From: QYOJ01 sp043810345 | Lineage (GTDB): Bacteria; Bacteroidota; Bacteroidia; Bacteroidales; FEN-979 | NCBI GenBank assembly: GCA_043810345.1 | Contig: JBDROF010000022.1 | Span: 5,169 to 69,168 of the forward strand | Direction of reading: 5' to 3' | DNA length: 64,000 nt | Part shown: positions 24,619 through 33,472 of the stretch, one piece after another | How the letters are laid out: every line of letters starts with the position of its first letter | Numbering within the stretch: position 1 is the stretch's first letter | The notes under the pieces: model-generated | The model's input: the letters and a program-made list of their open reading frames with translations, nothing else | Told to the model about the DNA's origin: nothing | Databases searched by the model: none | Program-made: the position numbers and the translations under genes

Positions 24619-26544
24619 ATGAAAGGGAATCTGTTTGAAACCAACAAATCACTCTGCTACTTTGCTTTGCTGATCATTGTTTTCATTACTTTTTATCCTT
24701 TTTTCCTTAGCGGGTTCGGATGCGCCGATGACATTCAGAATTATCTTGTTCTCAAATCGGGGGGTACGTGGCCGAACATGATCTGGCTGGCCAAATTCGC
24801 AGGAAGGTTTTACTACCTGATCGTTCACCCGGTATACATGGTTCCCTACCTGGCTGATTCCATGTTTGTAACCAAGCTGTTCCATCATATTCCCCTGATC
24901 ATTGGAATCGTTCTGTTTGCTGTCATTCTCTTCAGGATGAACCGCTCCCGGGAACTTTCATTGTTCTACCTGCTGATCTTCCTTACCGTGGCACAGGCTT
25001 CAAAACATACCTCCCTGTTTTTAAACTATCCGTTTTTCTTTACCTTTTCCTTCGATCTGCTGTTGATTTCATTCCTTCTCCTTCTCAGTTATTTCGATAC
25101 GTCCCGGAAGTACCATCTGGTTCTCTCCGTGATCCTGTTTGCCGTCGTGTTGCTGTTCAGTGAAATTTACCTTGTTTATCTGCTCATCTTCGCCATTACC
25201 ATTGTGATCTATGTTGCCCAAAACGAATCCAGTGCTGTTGCACTGCTAAAACGTGCCGGTCTCATAATACTCCCTTTCCTCGGGGTGGCCGCACTGTACC
25301 TGGCTGCCTATTTCCTTTACCGGGTTTACTACCCCTCGCACTACATCGGCACCATGATTGATACAAAAAACGTTGACTTCCCCGGGTTTTTCAATGCTCT
25401 CTGGAACCTCTCCTATGCTTCATACCCTCTTACCATGTTCGAAGAAAATCGCCATCTCCTCAACATGAAATCCGAATTGATAGGGGGACATTCACCCGTT
25501 GTCCTGAATATCCTTCTGAACGCCAGGATCGAATGGATCATCAAAGGAATCTGTGTGGCCCTGACAGGATTTATCCTCCTTACAGGGATTCACCGCATCA
25601 GTTACAAAACTCTTCTTGCCGGATCAGGCCTGGCCGTGTTGCTGATCTTCCTACCGCAGATTCCTCTGGCCATAACGGTGAAATACATCTCCCATGTGGA
25701 GGGAGGGATGAAAGGGTACATCCCCGCATTTTTCTCAATGTTCGGAACGGTGCTGTTGCTCAGCCTCCTCCTCGGATACCTGGTCAGCTTATTGCATTTC
25801 AACCGCTTCGTCAAGATCAGCGTGATTTTCCTTTTTGCCTCCGGATTGTTTGTTCTCTCCGTCCTGACTGACCTCAACAATTATACGGTTGCGAAAGATA
25901 CGAGACGGGCTAACATCCGGTTCTACGCAATGGATGAACTGATGAAGACCCCGTCATTCCAGTCAATCCCTTCCCAGGCCACGCTGTACACCCAGGAGCT
26001 GTACCGGCATACTTCTCAACAGTACGGCGGACTTACCGAACAGGGCTTCAACTGGGGGAAGTACATTACCGCCCGTACCGGGATCACCTATCAGGTCTTC
26101 AGATATTTTAAGGATATCCCGGTTCCCCTTCCCGGTCAGGAAAAGCCCATCTATTCGATGGCAGCCCAACAGGCGGCAAAGAGTGATGAGTTGCTGCTGG
26201 TGCTTGCCAGGTTGCCACAAAAAACCACAGAGGAGGATCAGCCGGCGCAATTTGCCGACCAGGTATGGCTCCTCTACTATTCGGCATACAAGATCTTTTC
26301 AATCGGTTTCAACACGCGGGACGAATTTATTGATGTCGATACCCCCTTGTACGTGAACAACCGGTCCCTGATGGTCAGACCGGGAAGAAACATTGAGCTG
26401 ACCATTAACAATCCACAGCTGACACAACCGGCCACCTTTTTCACCATCCAGACACCAGGCATTGATCTGAAAAGCATCCGGATTTCCGATATCGTGGATA
26501 TGGAATGTCCGGTATTTACCATCCGGCCTGACCAATTAAAGTAA
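24619..26544 (+). CDS. Polytopic membrane protein, possibly a GT-C-type glycosyltransferase
   Basis: 641 residues with about ten membrane helices in the first 425 residues and a soluble C-terminal domain of about 215 residues. The first extracytoplasmic loop contains GFGCADDIQNYL. An Asp-Asp or Asp-Glu pair in that loop is typical of GT-C glycosyltransferases that use lipid-linked sugars, but I cannot assign a family. The gene has normal base composition for the window, unlike the AT-rich pair after it. With the GT2 and methyltransferase genes downstream on the same strand it may act in surface glycan assembly (inference). Its promoter box is 5 nt before the ATG. Confidence 0.6.
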   Translation: MKGNLFETNKSLCYFALLIIVFITFYPFFLSGFGCADDIQNYLVLKSGGTWPNMIWLAKFAGRFYYLIVHPVYMVPYLADSMFVTKLFHHIPLIIGIVLFAVILFRMNRSRELSLFYLLIFLTVAQASKHTSLFLNYPFFFTFSFDLLLISFLLLLSYFDTSRKYHLVLSVILFAVVLLFSEIYLVYLLIFAITIVIYVAQNESSAVALLKRAGLIILPFLGVAALYLAAYFLYRVYYPSHYIGTMIDTKNVDFPGFFNALWNLSYASYPLTMFEENRHLLNMKSELIGGHSPVVLNILLNARIEWIIKGICVALTGFILLTGIHRISYKTLLAGSGLAVLLIFLPQIPLAITVKYISHVEGGMKGYIPAFFSMFGTVLLLSLLLGYLVSLLHFNRFVKISVIFLFASGLFVLSVLTDLNNYTVAKDTRRANIRFYAMDELMKTPSFQSIPSQATLYTQELYRHTSQQYGGLTEQGFNWGKYITARTGITYQVFRYFKDIPVPLPGQEKPIYSMAAQQAAKSDELLLVLARLPQKTTEEDQPAQFADQVWLLYYSAYKIFSIGFNTRDEFIDVDTPLYVNNRSLMVRPGRNIELTINNPQLTQPATFFTIQTPGIDLKSIRISDIVDMECPVFTIRPDQLK

Positions 26545-26571
26545 TTGCTCCCAAACAGACCTAATGTCTTC

Positions 26572-26587
26572 TAACAATATATTGTTA
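26572..26587. repeat. 16-bp perfect palindrome TAACAATATATTGTTA
   Basis: Located 28 bp after the membrane-protein stop and followed by TTTTT at 26588-26592. It could be a weak terminator of the upstream gene or an operator. It marks the edge of the AT-rich segment. Confidence 0.45.
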
Positions 26588-26660
26588 TTTTTGAACAGGC
26601 AAGTGTTAATCATTTTGAAATCTCATTCAGCATCGGTATACAATCAATCCAAATCTTTAT

Positions 26661-27380
26661 ATGCATTTAAGTATAATCATTCCTTCATTTCATGGAGCAG
26701 ATATTTTAAAGAGAAATATTCCAGGATTAATTAATTATTTTAAGGAAAAAAGTGTTCAATTTGAAATAATTATTGTTGATGATGGTTCTAATGACAACGG
26801 ATCAACGGAAAATATTGCCAATCAATTACAATGTAAATTCTTGAAACATGAAAAGAATTTAGGGAAGGGCGCTTCTGTAAGAAATGGCATACTTACGGCT
26901 GAAGGCGCTTTTAGAATATATACAGACGTCGACGTGCCATTTGAATATGTTGCATTTGAACGCTTTGTAAATTATTTAGAGGTGAAGGAATTTGACATGG
27001 TAATTGGAGACAGAACTTTGCCTGATTCAAAATATTTTGTTGATGTTTCGCGATTGCGATTTATATCAAGCAAAATATTTTCTTTTATTATTGGAAGATT
27101 TATTATTGGTGGTTATTTTGATTCGCAGTGTGGTATGAAAGGGTTCAGAGCAGCAGTTGCAAACGATTTATTTTCAGTCAGTAAGATTAATGGTTTTGCC
27201 TTTGATGTTGAATTGATATATATTGCCTTAAAAAGAAACTATGATATTAAACGATTACCAGTAGTTTTAAAATGTCAGGAGGGATCTAGTGTAAGAGTAA
27301 TTCGACATGGTTTTAGAATGTTGATAGATCTTTTGATAATCATATGGAATCACAAAATGGGTTTTTATAAAAAATTGTAA
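26661..27380 (+). CDS. Family 2 glycosyltransferase (dolichyl-phosphate glucose synthase-like)
   Basis: 239 residues. GT-A fold with SIIIPSFHG at the N-terminus, the nucleotide-binding FEIIIVDDGSNDN, the lysine-rich NLGKGASVRNGI and the metal-binding motif DVD at about 93-95. The FDSQCGMKGFR and GFAFDVELI stretches match the ALG5/polyisoprenyl-phosphate glycosyltransferase branch, so it probably loads a sugar onto a lipid carrier in the inner membrane. There is no separate membrane segment apart from a short hydrophobic C-terminal region (MLIDLLIIIW). Codon use is strongly A/T-biased compared with genes on both sides, which suggests horizontal transfer. It is followed 6 bp later by the methyltransferase. 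Confidence 0.88.
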   Translation: MHLSIIIPSFHGADILKRNIPGLINYFKEKSVQFEIIIVDDGSNDNGSTENIANQLQCKFLKHEKNLGKGASVRNGILTAEGAFRIYTDVDVPFEYVAFERFVNYLEVKEFDMVIGDRTLPDSKYFVDVSRLRFISSKIFSFIIGRFIIGGYFDSQCGMKGFRAAVANDLFSVSKINGFAFDVELIYIALKRNYDIKRLPVVLKCQEGSSVRVIRHGFRMLIDLLIIIWNHKMGFYKKL

Positions 27381-27386
27381 TAATAG

Positions 27387-28115
27387 ATGAATTCAAGGAT
27401 GATTATTGATAGATTTCCGAAGAAAAGAATTCCATTGTCTGAAGAATATCAAAAGATTTATTATCAGCATTATCTTAATAGCAGGGAGGGTAGATCCAAA
27501 ATAACTTCCTTAGTAAAAAAAATGGAATCATGGATGCACAAAAAAGTTGCAGAAGATGTTGTAAGTGAAAATAAAACAACTGCTACGCTTGAAATTGGTG
27601 CAGGCACCCTTAACCATTTAAAATATGAACCTTTACAAAATAAATATGACATCGTTGAACCTTTTGATGAATTATACAAACATAGTCCGTTGGTTAATAG
27701 GATTGACAACATTTACAAAGATATAAATGATATACAGGGGATTCAATACGATAGAATAATTAGCATAGCTACATTTGAGCATGTAATTGATTTACCCAGA
27801 CTAGTTGCTAAAGCGGGAAGTTTGCTTGACAAGAAATGTGGGAAGTTAAGAGTTGCTATTCCGAATGAAGGTACAGTATTATGGAACATTGGGACAAAAT
27901 TAACTGGGATTTCCTTCAGGAAAAGTTATGGATTGAATTATCAAACCTTTATGCAATATGAACATCTAAACTCAGCAGATGAAATAGAGCAGGTACTGGC
28001 TTTTTTTTTCGTAACATTAAAATATTCTATTTTTGGAATTAATAAGCAATGGGCGTTTTATCGGTTTTATGAATGTTCAAACGTAATTGAGGAAAACGTA
28101 CTTCAATTCTTGTGA
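27387..28115 (+). CDS. Class I SAM-dependent methyltransferase
   Basis: 242 residues. Motif I LEIGAGTLNHL at about 68-78 and a downstream YDRIISIATFEHVIDLP (motif IV/post-IV region) fit a Rossmann methyltransferase; the substrate is unknown. It starts 6 bp after the GT2 gene, shares its AT-rich composition and ends 17 bp before the convergent archaemetzincin gene. Neighbourhood suggests a glycan or lipid-linked sugar as acceptor (inference). Confidence 0.75.
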   Translation: MNSRMIIDRFPKKRIPLSEEYQKIYYQHYLNSREGRSKITSLVKKMESWMHKKVAEDVVSENKTTATLEIGAGTLNHLKYEPLQNKYDIVEPFDELYKHSPLVNRIDNIYKDINDIQGIQYDRIISIATFEHVIDLPRLVAKAGSLLDKKCGKLRVAIPNEGTVLWNIGTKLTGISFRKSYGLNYQTFMQYEHLNSADEIEQVLAFFFVTLKYSIFGINKQWAFYRFYECSNVIEENVLQFL

Positions 28116-28132
28116 AACAAAATGACACATAT

Positions 28133-28672
28133 TTACATTTGGCCTTCCCGCAGCTTTTCCCGGCACTGGTGGCAAAGACTGGAACTTTTTTGATCAATAT
28201 CTTCGACATATGTGCTGGACCGCATTACGCAGGTTGGAACATGGCAGTGGATCAATCCAAACGTATGACCAAGTTCGTGGATTACCTCTTTCTTGAACCG
28301 ATCCCTCATCATCTCCTCATCCTTTTTCATTCCATACCGTTCATTGCTAAACCGGTACCACGATGCAATCCCCGTACGACCCTCCAGGTATGCCTGCCCG
28401 AAAATGTAGGTCAGAATAGGGATAAAGAGATCCACACTGAATAATCCGATGGTTTTTAACGAGTCGGAAGAGAACTTCGTATCCACCTCTTTCAATAAAT
28501 TATTGCCATTGTATTGTCGTCGGGCAAAATCATGAAAGTCACTCAAATCAAGATGCCCCTCTTTGATCTTCACCGGCAGAAGAAATTCACGTGAAACATT
28601 CTCTGCTATCATCTTCAGAAAATCCTTTTCGAAGTACCCAAAAGAAATCAATGTGATATGTTGCAGATTCAT
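28133..28672 (-). CDS. amzA: Archaemetzincin-type zinc metallopeptidase
   Basis: 179 residues from MNLQHITLISFGYF. The longer frame from 28783 only overlaps the regulator gene. The full archaemetzincin signature is present: HELGHTFGLIHC (His132, Glu133, His136, His142, Cys143), then Cys148-Val-Met150 and the CHQC pair (Cys167, Cys170) for the second, structural zinc. No signal peptide, so probably cytoplasmic. The physiological substrate of bacterial archaemetzincins is not established. It is the last gene of the eight-gene redox operon, starting 17 bp after the sigma-54 regulator stop, so it should respond to the same signal. It may process or turn over one of the operon's proteins (inference). 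Confidence 0.9.
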   Translation of the reverse strand: MNLQHITLISFGYFEKDFLKMIAENVSREFLLPVKIKEGHLDLSDFHDFARRQYNGNNLLKEVDTKFSSDSLKTIGLFSVDLFIPILTYIFGQAYLEGRTGIASWYRFSNERYGMKKDEEMMRDRFKKEVIHELGHTFGLIHCHVPTCVMRSSTYVEDIDQKSSSLCHQCREKLREGQM

Positions 28673-28689
28673 GTGATCAGCAATGATGT

Positions 28690-30030
28690 TTAATCTGCAC
28701 GTTCTAATCCGTATTTTTTGATTTTCTTGTAAAGGGTCACCCGGTCCACTTTTAACGCTTTTGCTGAGCGTGATATATTCCAACGGTACTTCGTAAGGAT
28801 TTGCTGAATATGGATTTTTTCATGATCATCAAGACTTTCCACGGAGTTGTCGATCACGGTTTTACCCAGCGGAAGATCTTTCAGGCGGATCTCCTTTCCG
28901 TTGCCAATCACAATAGCACGTTCAATCATATTTTCCAATTCACGAACATTTCCGGGGAAATCAAACTCTTCCAACCGTCTCAAAGCTGCGGAGTCGATGG
29001 GAATGGGAGGTTTGTTCATGGAAGTACAGTATTTTTTAATGAAATAGTCCACGAGCAGGGGGATGTCCTCTGTTCGTTCCCGCAAGGGTGGAATATGAAG
29101 ATTCACCACGTTCAGCCGGTAATAGAGGTCCTCCCGGAAGGTTCCTTTTTCCACCATGCTTTTCAAATCCCGGTTGGTGGCACAGATGACCCTGAAATCA
29201 GATCTGATTTCCTTATTTCCGCCTACTCGTACAAAACTTTTTGACTCCAGAACCCGCAGTAGTTCTATCTGCATTTTAGGGGAAATGGTGGCAATTTCAT
29301 CCAGGAAGATCGTACCCCCATCCGCCATTTCAAACCTCCCTTTACGATTATACATGGCTCCGGTAAAAGCTCCCTTTTCGTGCCCAAAAAGTTCACTCTC
29401 CAGTAAGCTTTCCGTCAACGCACCACAATGTACACTCACAAGGGGAAAGAATTTGCGCTGAGAATTGGAATGGATCGCTTTGGCAATCAGCTCTTTCCCC
29501 GTACCACTCTCTCCTGTAATAATCACCGAGGAATCCGACTGGGCTACGTGTTCAACCTGTTTAAGTACGTTCATCATCGGTTTACTGTTTCCAATCAGGT
29601 CCTCCACATTCTCCAATGAAATAACCTTCTCTTTCAGGGCTTCATTCTCCTCGGCCAGCTGGATCTGCTTGGAAGCATTCCTGATCAGATGCGACAAATC
29701 GTCGGGATCAAACGGTTTTGTTACATAATCAAATGCCCCGTCTTTTAAGGCCTGGACAGCCGTATCCACCGTGGCAAATGCGGTCATGACAATCACAATA
29801 GAATCATGTTTCAGGGATTTTATTCTCCGGAGCATCTCCAATCCGTCCATGCCAGGCATTTTAATATCTGCCAGAATGATGTCGTAATAATCGGATTCCA
29901 GTATGGACAATGCTTTTTTTGCACTTTCTGCACATTCGACGCGATAACCGTCTTCAATGAACCAGTTGTACAACGAATCTCTTACGGACTCTTCATCGTC
30001 AACAACTAATAATGAGATTTTTTTTGCCAT
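28690..30030 (-). CDS. NtrC-family sigma-54 response regulator
   Basis: 446 residues: receiver domain (1-120) with phosphoacceptor Asp55 (IILADIKMPGMDG), AAA+ domain with Walker A GESGTGKE, sigma-54 contact loop GAFTGA and Walker B GGTIFLDEI, and a C-terminal Fis-type helix-turn-helix (NISRSAKALKVDRVTLYKKI). It activates RNA polymerase holding sigma-54, and is presumably phosphorylated by the two kinases encoded just upstream; 2 bp separate the gene from the second kinase. A likely target is the -24/-12 element at 38121-38140 with inverted repeats beyond it, which would make the locus autoregulated. A Shine-Dalgarno-like AAGGAGA lies before the ATG. Confidence 0.95.
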   Translation of the reverse strand: MAKKISLLVVDDEESVRDSLYNWFIEDGYRVECAESAKKALSILESDYYDIILADIKMPGMDGLEMLRRIKSLKHDSIVIVMTAFATVDTAVQALKDGAFDYVTKPFDPDDLSHLIRNASKQIQLAEENEALKEKVISLENVEDLIGNSKPMMNVLKQVEHVAQSDSSVIITGESGTGKELIAKAIHSNSQRKFFPLVSVHCGALTESLLESELFGHEKGAFTGAMYNRKGRFEMADGGTIFLDEIATISPKMQIELLRVLESKSFVRVGGNKEIRSDFRVICATNRDLKSMVEKGTFREDLYYRLNVVNLHIPPLRERTEDIPLLVDYFIKKYCTSMNKPPIPIDSAALRRLEEFDFPGNVRELENMIERAIVIGNGKEIRLKDLPLGKTVIDNSVESLDDHEKIHIQQILTKYRWNISRSAKALKVDRVTLYKKIKKYGLERAD

Positions 30031-30032
30031 AT

Positions 30033-31700
30033 TCAGTCTCCTTTATTCCTTATTACTGGTAACGTGATGGATATGGTGGTTCCCTTTCCAGGTTCTGATT
30101 TCACTTCAACTTTCCCTTTATGACTCTGCACAATACCATGAACAATAGCCAGGCCCAGGCCAATTCCCCTGGCCCCCTGTTTTGTCGAAAAGAACGGCTC
30201 AAAAATATGCGGGATGTCTTCCGGGGAAATACCTGATCCGTTATCAGTAATTTCCAGATTGATGTGCTCATCATCAGGGTTATTCGTGGTGATCGTGATT
30301 TCCCCGTTTTCCGATACCGCTTCGTAAGCGTTCACGAGGATGGCAACACAAGCCTGTTTGATCTGGTTTGGACAGCAATAGATCTCCTCTCTTTTCGCAA
30401 CGAAATCCTTTAAAAAACTGGCGTTAGCAATGACGATCGGGTGGGACATCAGATCATAGGTTTCATGTAATATTTCATGCAGATGGCATACTTCGAAATC
30501 ATCCTGATCTTTTCTTGAAAAATCCAGTAATCCCTTTACAATATCTCCACATCGCTTTGTTTCAACTTCAATCAGTTTCAAATGTTTCAGGATCGTCGCC
30601 TTTTTATTGGCGTCCCATTTATCGTTCATTACCTGTTTATGTACGAGTTTAGTATAAATCAAAATGCCTGACAGGGGATTATTGATCTCATGCGCCACCG
30701 ATAGGGATAATTTTCCAAGGGAAGCTATTTTCTCAATTTGTATCAATTCCGCCTGGGCTTTTCCCAGCTCTTCAGACTTTTTCTGGACTTTATATTCCAG
30801 CTGTTGCGACCAGTTGTGCAACTCTTTTGTAGCCGATTGCAGTTTGTCAAGCATATTGTTAAATGCATAGGAAACCATCTTCAGATCGTCCAGTTGATTG
30901 GATTGGACATCCAACCGTTTACTGGTATCCCCGTTTGCCACAGCTTCACTGGCTTCAATGATGGCAGTTAATGGTTTCTTGATTTTTTTTCTCGTAAAGA
31001 TGATGATGATCAATAAAAGTAAAAGTGTGGACAGGGTTGCCAAGATGTAAGACTTTTCAAGTCCCGCATCAAGTTCTTCCAACGGGATTTTGATCACAAA
31101 ATAACCAAGCACATCATCACTTGGCTTATGTGCATGACAGGAACTTTGATAGCAGGATGGTTCATTTAAGATAGGAGCCCTGATCAAAAGATGTCTGCAG
31201 TTGTCCTTTTTCTTATTCATCTTGCATTCACTATCGATATCCACGATTCTGATCCCCTTCTCTGTTCTGGGAAACAGTACATTTATATTCGAATGGCAAT
31301 CTTTGCAATTCGGATTGTTGTGATCCGCATAATCGTCTGAGAAGGATGAATAAACGAGGTTATCCTCTTCATCATACATATTCACATCCTTGATCCCAGG
31401 CATCTTATTGATGATGTTCAACATATTTTGCAATGCCATTTTATCGTTTTCGAGCATGGATTGATAAAGTGCTCCTTCCACGAGAAGACCTACATTATTA
31501 CCGCTCCTCTGAATGACACTTTTCATATATTCCTCGTTGATCGACTTGAAGATGATCCCGAACGATATAAACAGAAAAAGAGCCAGTACCGTAATGATAT
31601 AAACAACCTGACCATAAATCGATGACCGGAATTTATGAATTCTCGAAGTCAATGAATTTGTCCGGTCAGGTTTACGGATTGTACGATTGAACCAAGTCAT
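30033..31700 (-). CDS. Sensor histidine kinase with putative heme-c sensing domain (copy 1)
   Basis: 555 residues. Membrane helix 33-52, extracytoplasmic sensor domain about 53-216, second helix 217-236, HAMP linker, coiled coil, HisKA with phospho-His337 (SVAHEINNPLSG) and HATPase with DNGSG and GIGLGLAIVHG. The sensor domain contains CKDCH at 132-136 (CxxCH, the c-type heme attachment motif) and CYQSSCH at 183-189 (Cx4CH), plus Cys159 and Cys168. This suggests one or two covalently bound hemes or another redox centre facing the periplasm. The start ATG overlaps the stop of the preceding kinase (TAATG), so they are translationally coupled, and the partner regulator follows after 2 bp. It is a tandem paralogue of the preceding gene. 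Confidence 0.92.
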   Translation of the reverse strand: MTWFNRTIRKPDRTNSLTSRIHKFRSSIYGQVVYIITVLALFLFISFGIIFKSINEEYMKSVIQRSGNNVGLLVEGALYQSMLENDKMALQNMLNIINKMPGIKDVNMYDEEDNLVYSSFSDDYADHNNPNCKDCHSNINVLFPRTEKGIRIVDIDSECKMNKKKDNCRHLLIRAPILNEPSCYQSSCHAHKPSDDVLGYFVIKIPLEELDAGLEKSYILATLSTLLLLLIIIIFTRKKIKKPLTAIIEASEAVANGDTSKRLDVQSNQLDDLKMVSYAFNNMLDKLQSATKELHNWSQQLEYKVQKKSEELGKAQAELIQIEKIASLGKLSLSVAHEINNPLSGILIYTKLVHKQVMNDKWDANKKATILKHLKLIEVETKRCGDIVKGLLDFSRKDQDDFEVCHLHEILHETYDLMSHPIVIANASFLKDFVAKREEIYCCPNQIKQACVAILVNAYEAVSENGEITITTNNPDDEHINLEITDNGSGISPEDIPHIFEPFFSTKQGARGIGLGLAIVHGIVQSHKGKVEVKSEPGKGTTISITLPVIRNKGD

Positions 31701-33382
31701 TATTCTTTTCTTTCATTCAATATCAACGGGAGGGTAATCGAAACAGCGGTACCTTTCCCCAGTTCTGATTTCACTTCAATATGCCCGTCGTGGCTTTTCA
31801 CGATGCCGTGCACAATGGCCAACCCCAAACCAATGCCACTTCCGCCTTGCTTGGTGGAAAAGAAGGGTTCCAATATATGCGGGATGTCTTCCGGGGCAAC
31901 GCCTAACCCGTTATCAATGATCTCCAGTTTTACATATTTGTCGTTCGGATTAGAGGTTCTTAAAATAATCTCTCCGTTTTCCAACACAGCTTCAGAGGCA
32001 TTGACAAGAATGGCCACACACGCCTGTTTGATCTGGTTCGCGCTGCAGTTAATCAAATCCGTCATGGCATCCAATTCCTTGATAAAATGAATGTTGGCAA
32101 TTTTAATAGGATGTGCCATTAAATCATAGGTTTCCTGCAAAATCTCATGAAGGTGCCTGGAGTGGAAATCATTTTGATCTGTTCTTGAAAAATCCAATAA
32201 GCCTTTGACGATATCTCCACACCGTTTTGTTTCCGTTTCAATGAGTTTCAAATGTTTAAGAATAGACTCCTTTTTGGTGGTTTCCAGATCCAGGTTGTTT
32301 AGTTGTTTATAGGCCAGCTTTGAGTAAGTCAGGATTCCCGAAAGAGGATTGTTGATCTCATGGGCAACGGATAAGGATAACCTTCCGAGAGATGCTATCC
32401 GCTCAATTTGTATCAGTTCATTTTGAGCTTCCCCTAATTCTTCTGTCTTTTTCTGCACTTTGTATTCAAGCTGCTGGGACCAGTTTTGTAATTCAACCGT
32501 AGCTGCTTGCAGGTTGTCAAGCATGTCGTTAAACGCATGAGAAACCATTCGCATATCGTCCAGTTCATTGTCCCTTATTTTCAACCTGGTACTCTTGTCT
32601 CCTTTGGTGACAGCTTCACTGGCTTTGATAATGGCGGTCAAAGGTTTTTTAATATTTTTTCTGGTAAAGAGGATTAAAAAGGATACCAGCACCAGGGTCA
32701 TCAATATGGCTAGCAGGAGAAAATCCCTCAATGATTTGCTCAGAGCAGCATCCAGGTTTTCCAGTGGGATTCTGATGACGAGTGATCCGAGTACGTCATC
32801 ACCAGCTTGATGAGCATGACACGAACTCTCGTAGCAGGATTTTTGATTCAGAATTGGTGATCTGATCAGCAGATGCCTGCAACTGGTGTCTCGCTGACTC
32901 ATCTTACATTCGCTATCGATGTCGATGATTCGATACGATTTCTCTGTTCTGGGAAACATCTTCGCCAGATCCGCATGACAATGGGTACAATTCGGATTGT
33001 TGTGACCGATTTCGTCATCAGAAAAGGAGGAGTAAACAAGGTTGTTCTCTTCATCATACATATTCACATCATCGATACCTGGCATGGTATTGATGATATC
33101 CATGGTGCTCCGCAGTGCCTCTTTGTCATTCTCAAGCATAGAGCGATACAACGCTCCTTCAACCAGGAGGCCGATATTGGTTCCACTCTGACGAACCACA
33201 CTTCTCATGTACTCCTCGTTAACCGATCTGAAGATGATCCAAAACGCTACAAACAAAAAGACGGACAAGATCGTAATGACATAGATCACGCGACTGTATA
33301 CAGACGAACGGAACCTCATGTACTTAATCAGGATTGAGATCCATGGCCTGTTTCTACGTAATATATTCTTAAACGATGCCAT
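31700..33382 (-). CDS. Sensor histidine kinase with putative heme-c sensing domain (copy 2)
   Basis: 560 residues, same architecture and near-identical spacing as the next gene: helix about 33-51, sensor domain with CTHCH at 132-136 and CYESSCH at 183-189, Cys159 and Cys168 conserved, second helix about 220-240, HAMP, HisKA (SVAHEINNPLSG) and HATPase (DNGLG, GIGLGLAIVHG). The two kinases arose by tandem duplication and both remain intact, which implies two related inputs or heterodimers. It is preceded by a 90-bp gap containing an intrinsic terminator-like hairpin, so expression of the regulators may be partly uncoupled from the electron-transfer genes. Confidence 0.92.
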   Translation of the reverse strand: MASFKNILRRNRPWISILIKYMRFRSSVYSRVIYVITILSVFLFVAFWIIFRSVNEEYMRSVVRQSGTNIGLLVEGALYRSMLENDKEALRSTMDIINTMPGIDDVNMYDEENNLVYSSFSDDEIGHNNPNCTHCHADLAKMFPRTEKSYRIIDIDSECKMSQRDTSCRHLLIRSPILNQKSCYESSCHAHQAGDDVLGSLVIRIPLENLDAALSKSLRDFLLLAILMTLVLVSFLILFTRKNIKKPLTAIIKASEAVTKGDKSTRLKIRDNELDDMRMVSHAFNDMLDNLQAATVELQNWSQQLEYKVQKKTEELGEAQNELIQIERIASLGRLSLSVAHEINNPLSGILTYSKLAYKQLNNLDLETTKKESILKHLKLIETETKRCGDIVKGLLDFSRTDQNDFHSRHLHEILQETYDLMAHPIKIANIHFIKELDAMTDLINCSANQIKQACVAILVNASEAVLENGEIILRTSNPNDKYVKLEIIDNGLGVAPEDIPHILEPFFSTKQGGSGIGLGLAIVHGIVKSHDGHIEVKSELGKGTAVSITLPLILNERKE

Positions 33383-33432
33383 TGTCAGATAATCGAATCA
33401 GTTAACTGGCTGCCAAAACAGCCTGTTAAGAT

Positions 33433-33460
33433 AGAAAAAAATGGTGATAACTCACCATTT
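33433..33460 (-). terminator. Intrinsic terminator or attenuator inside the redox operon
   Basis: On the minus strand AAATGGTGA and TCACCATTT form a perfect 9-bp stem (33439-33460) with a 4-nt loop, followed by a T run. It lies just after the GcvH-like gene and before the kinases, so it should reduce read-through from the structural genes into the regulatory genes. Confidence 0.75.
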
Positions 33461-33472
33461 ATATTCTGTTGT

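Noticed and set aside
28673..28783. Longer N-terminus for the archaemetzincin
   Set aside because: The extra 37 codons overlap the regulator's coding end and match nothing in the family. The ATG at 28672 fits.
33383..33420. Second sigma-54 site before the kinases (TGGCAG...)
   Set aside because: The -12 part lacks TTGC at the required spacing.
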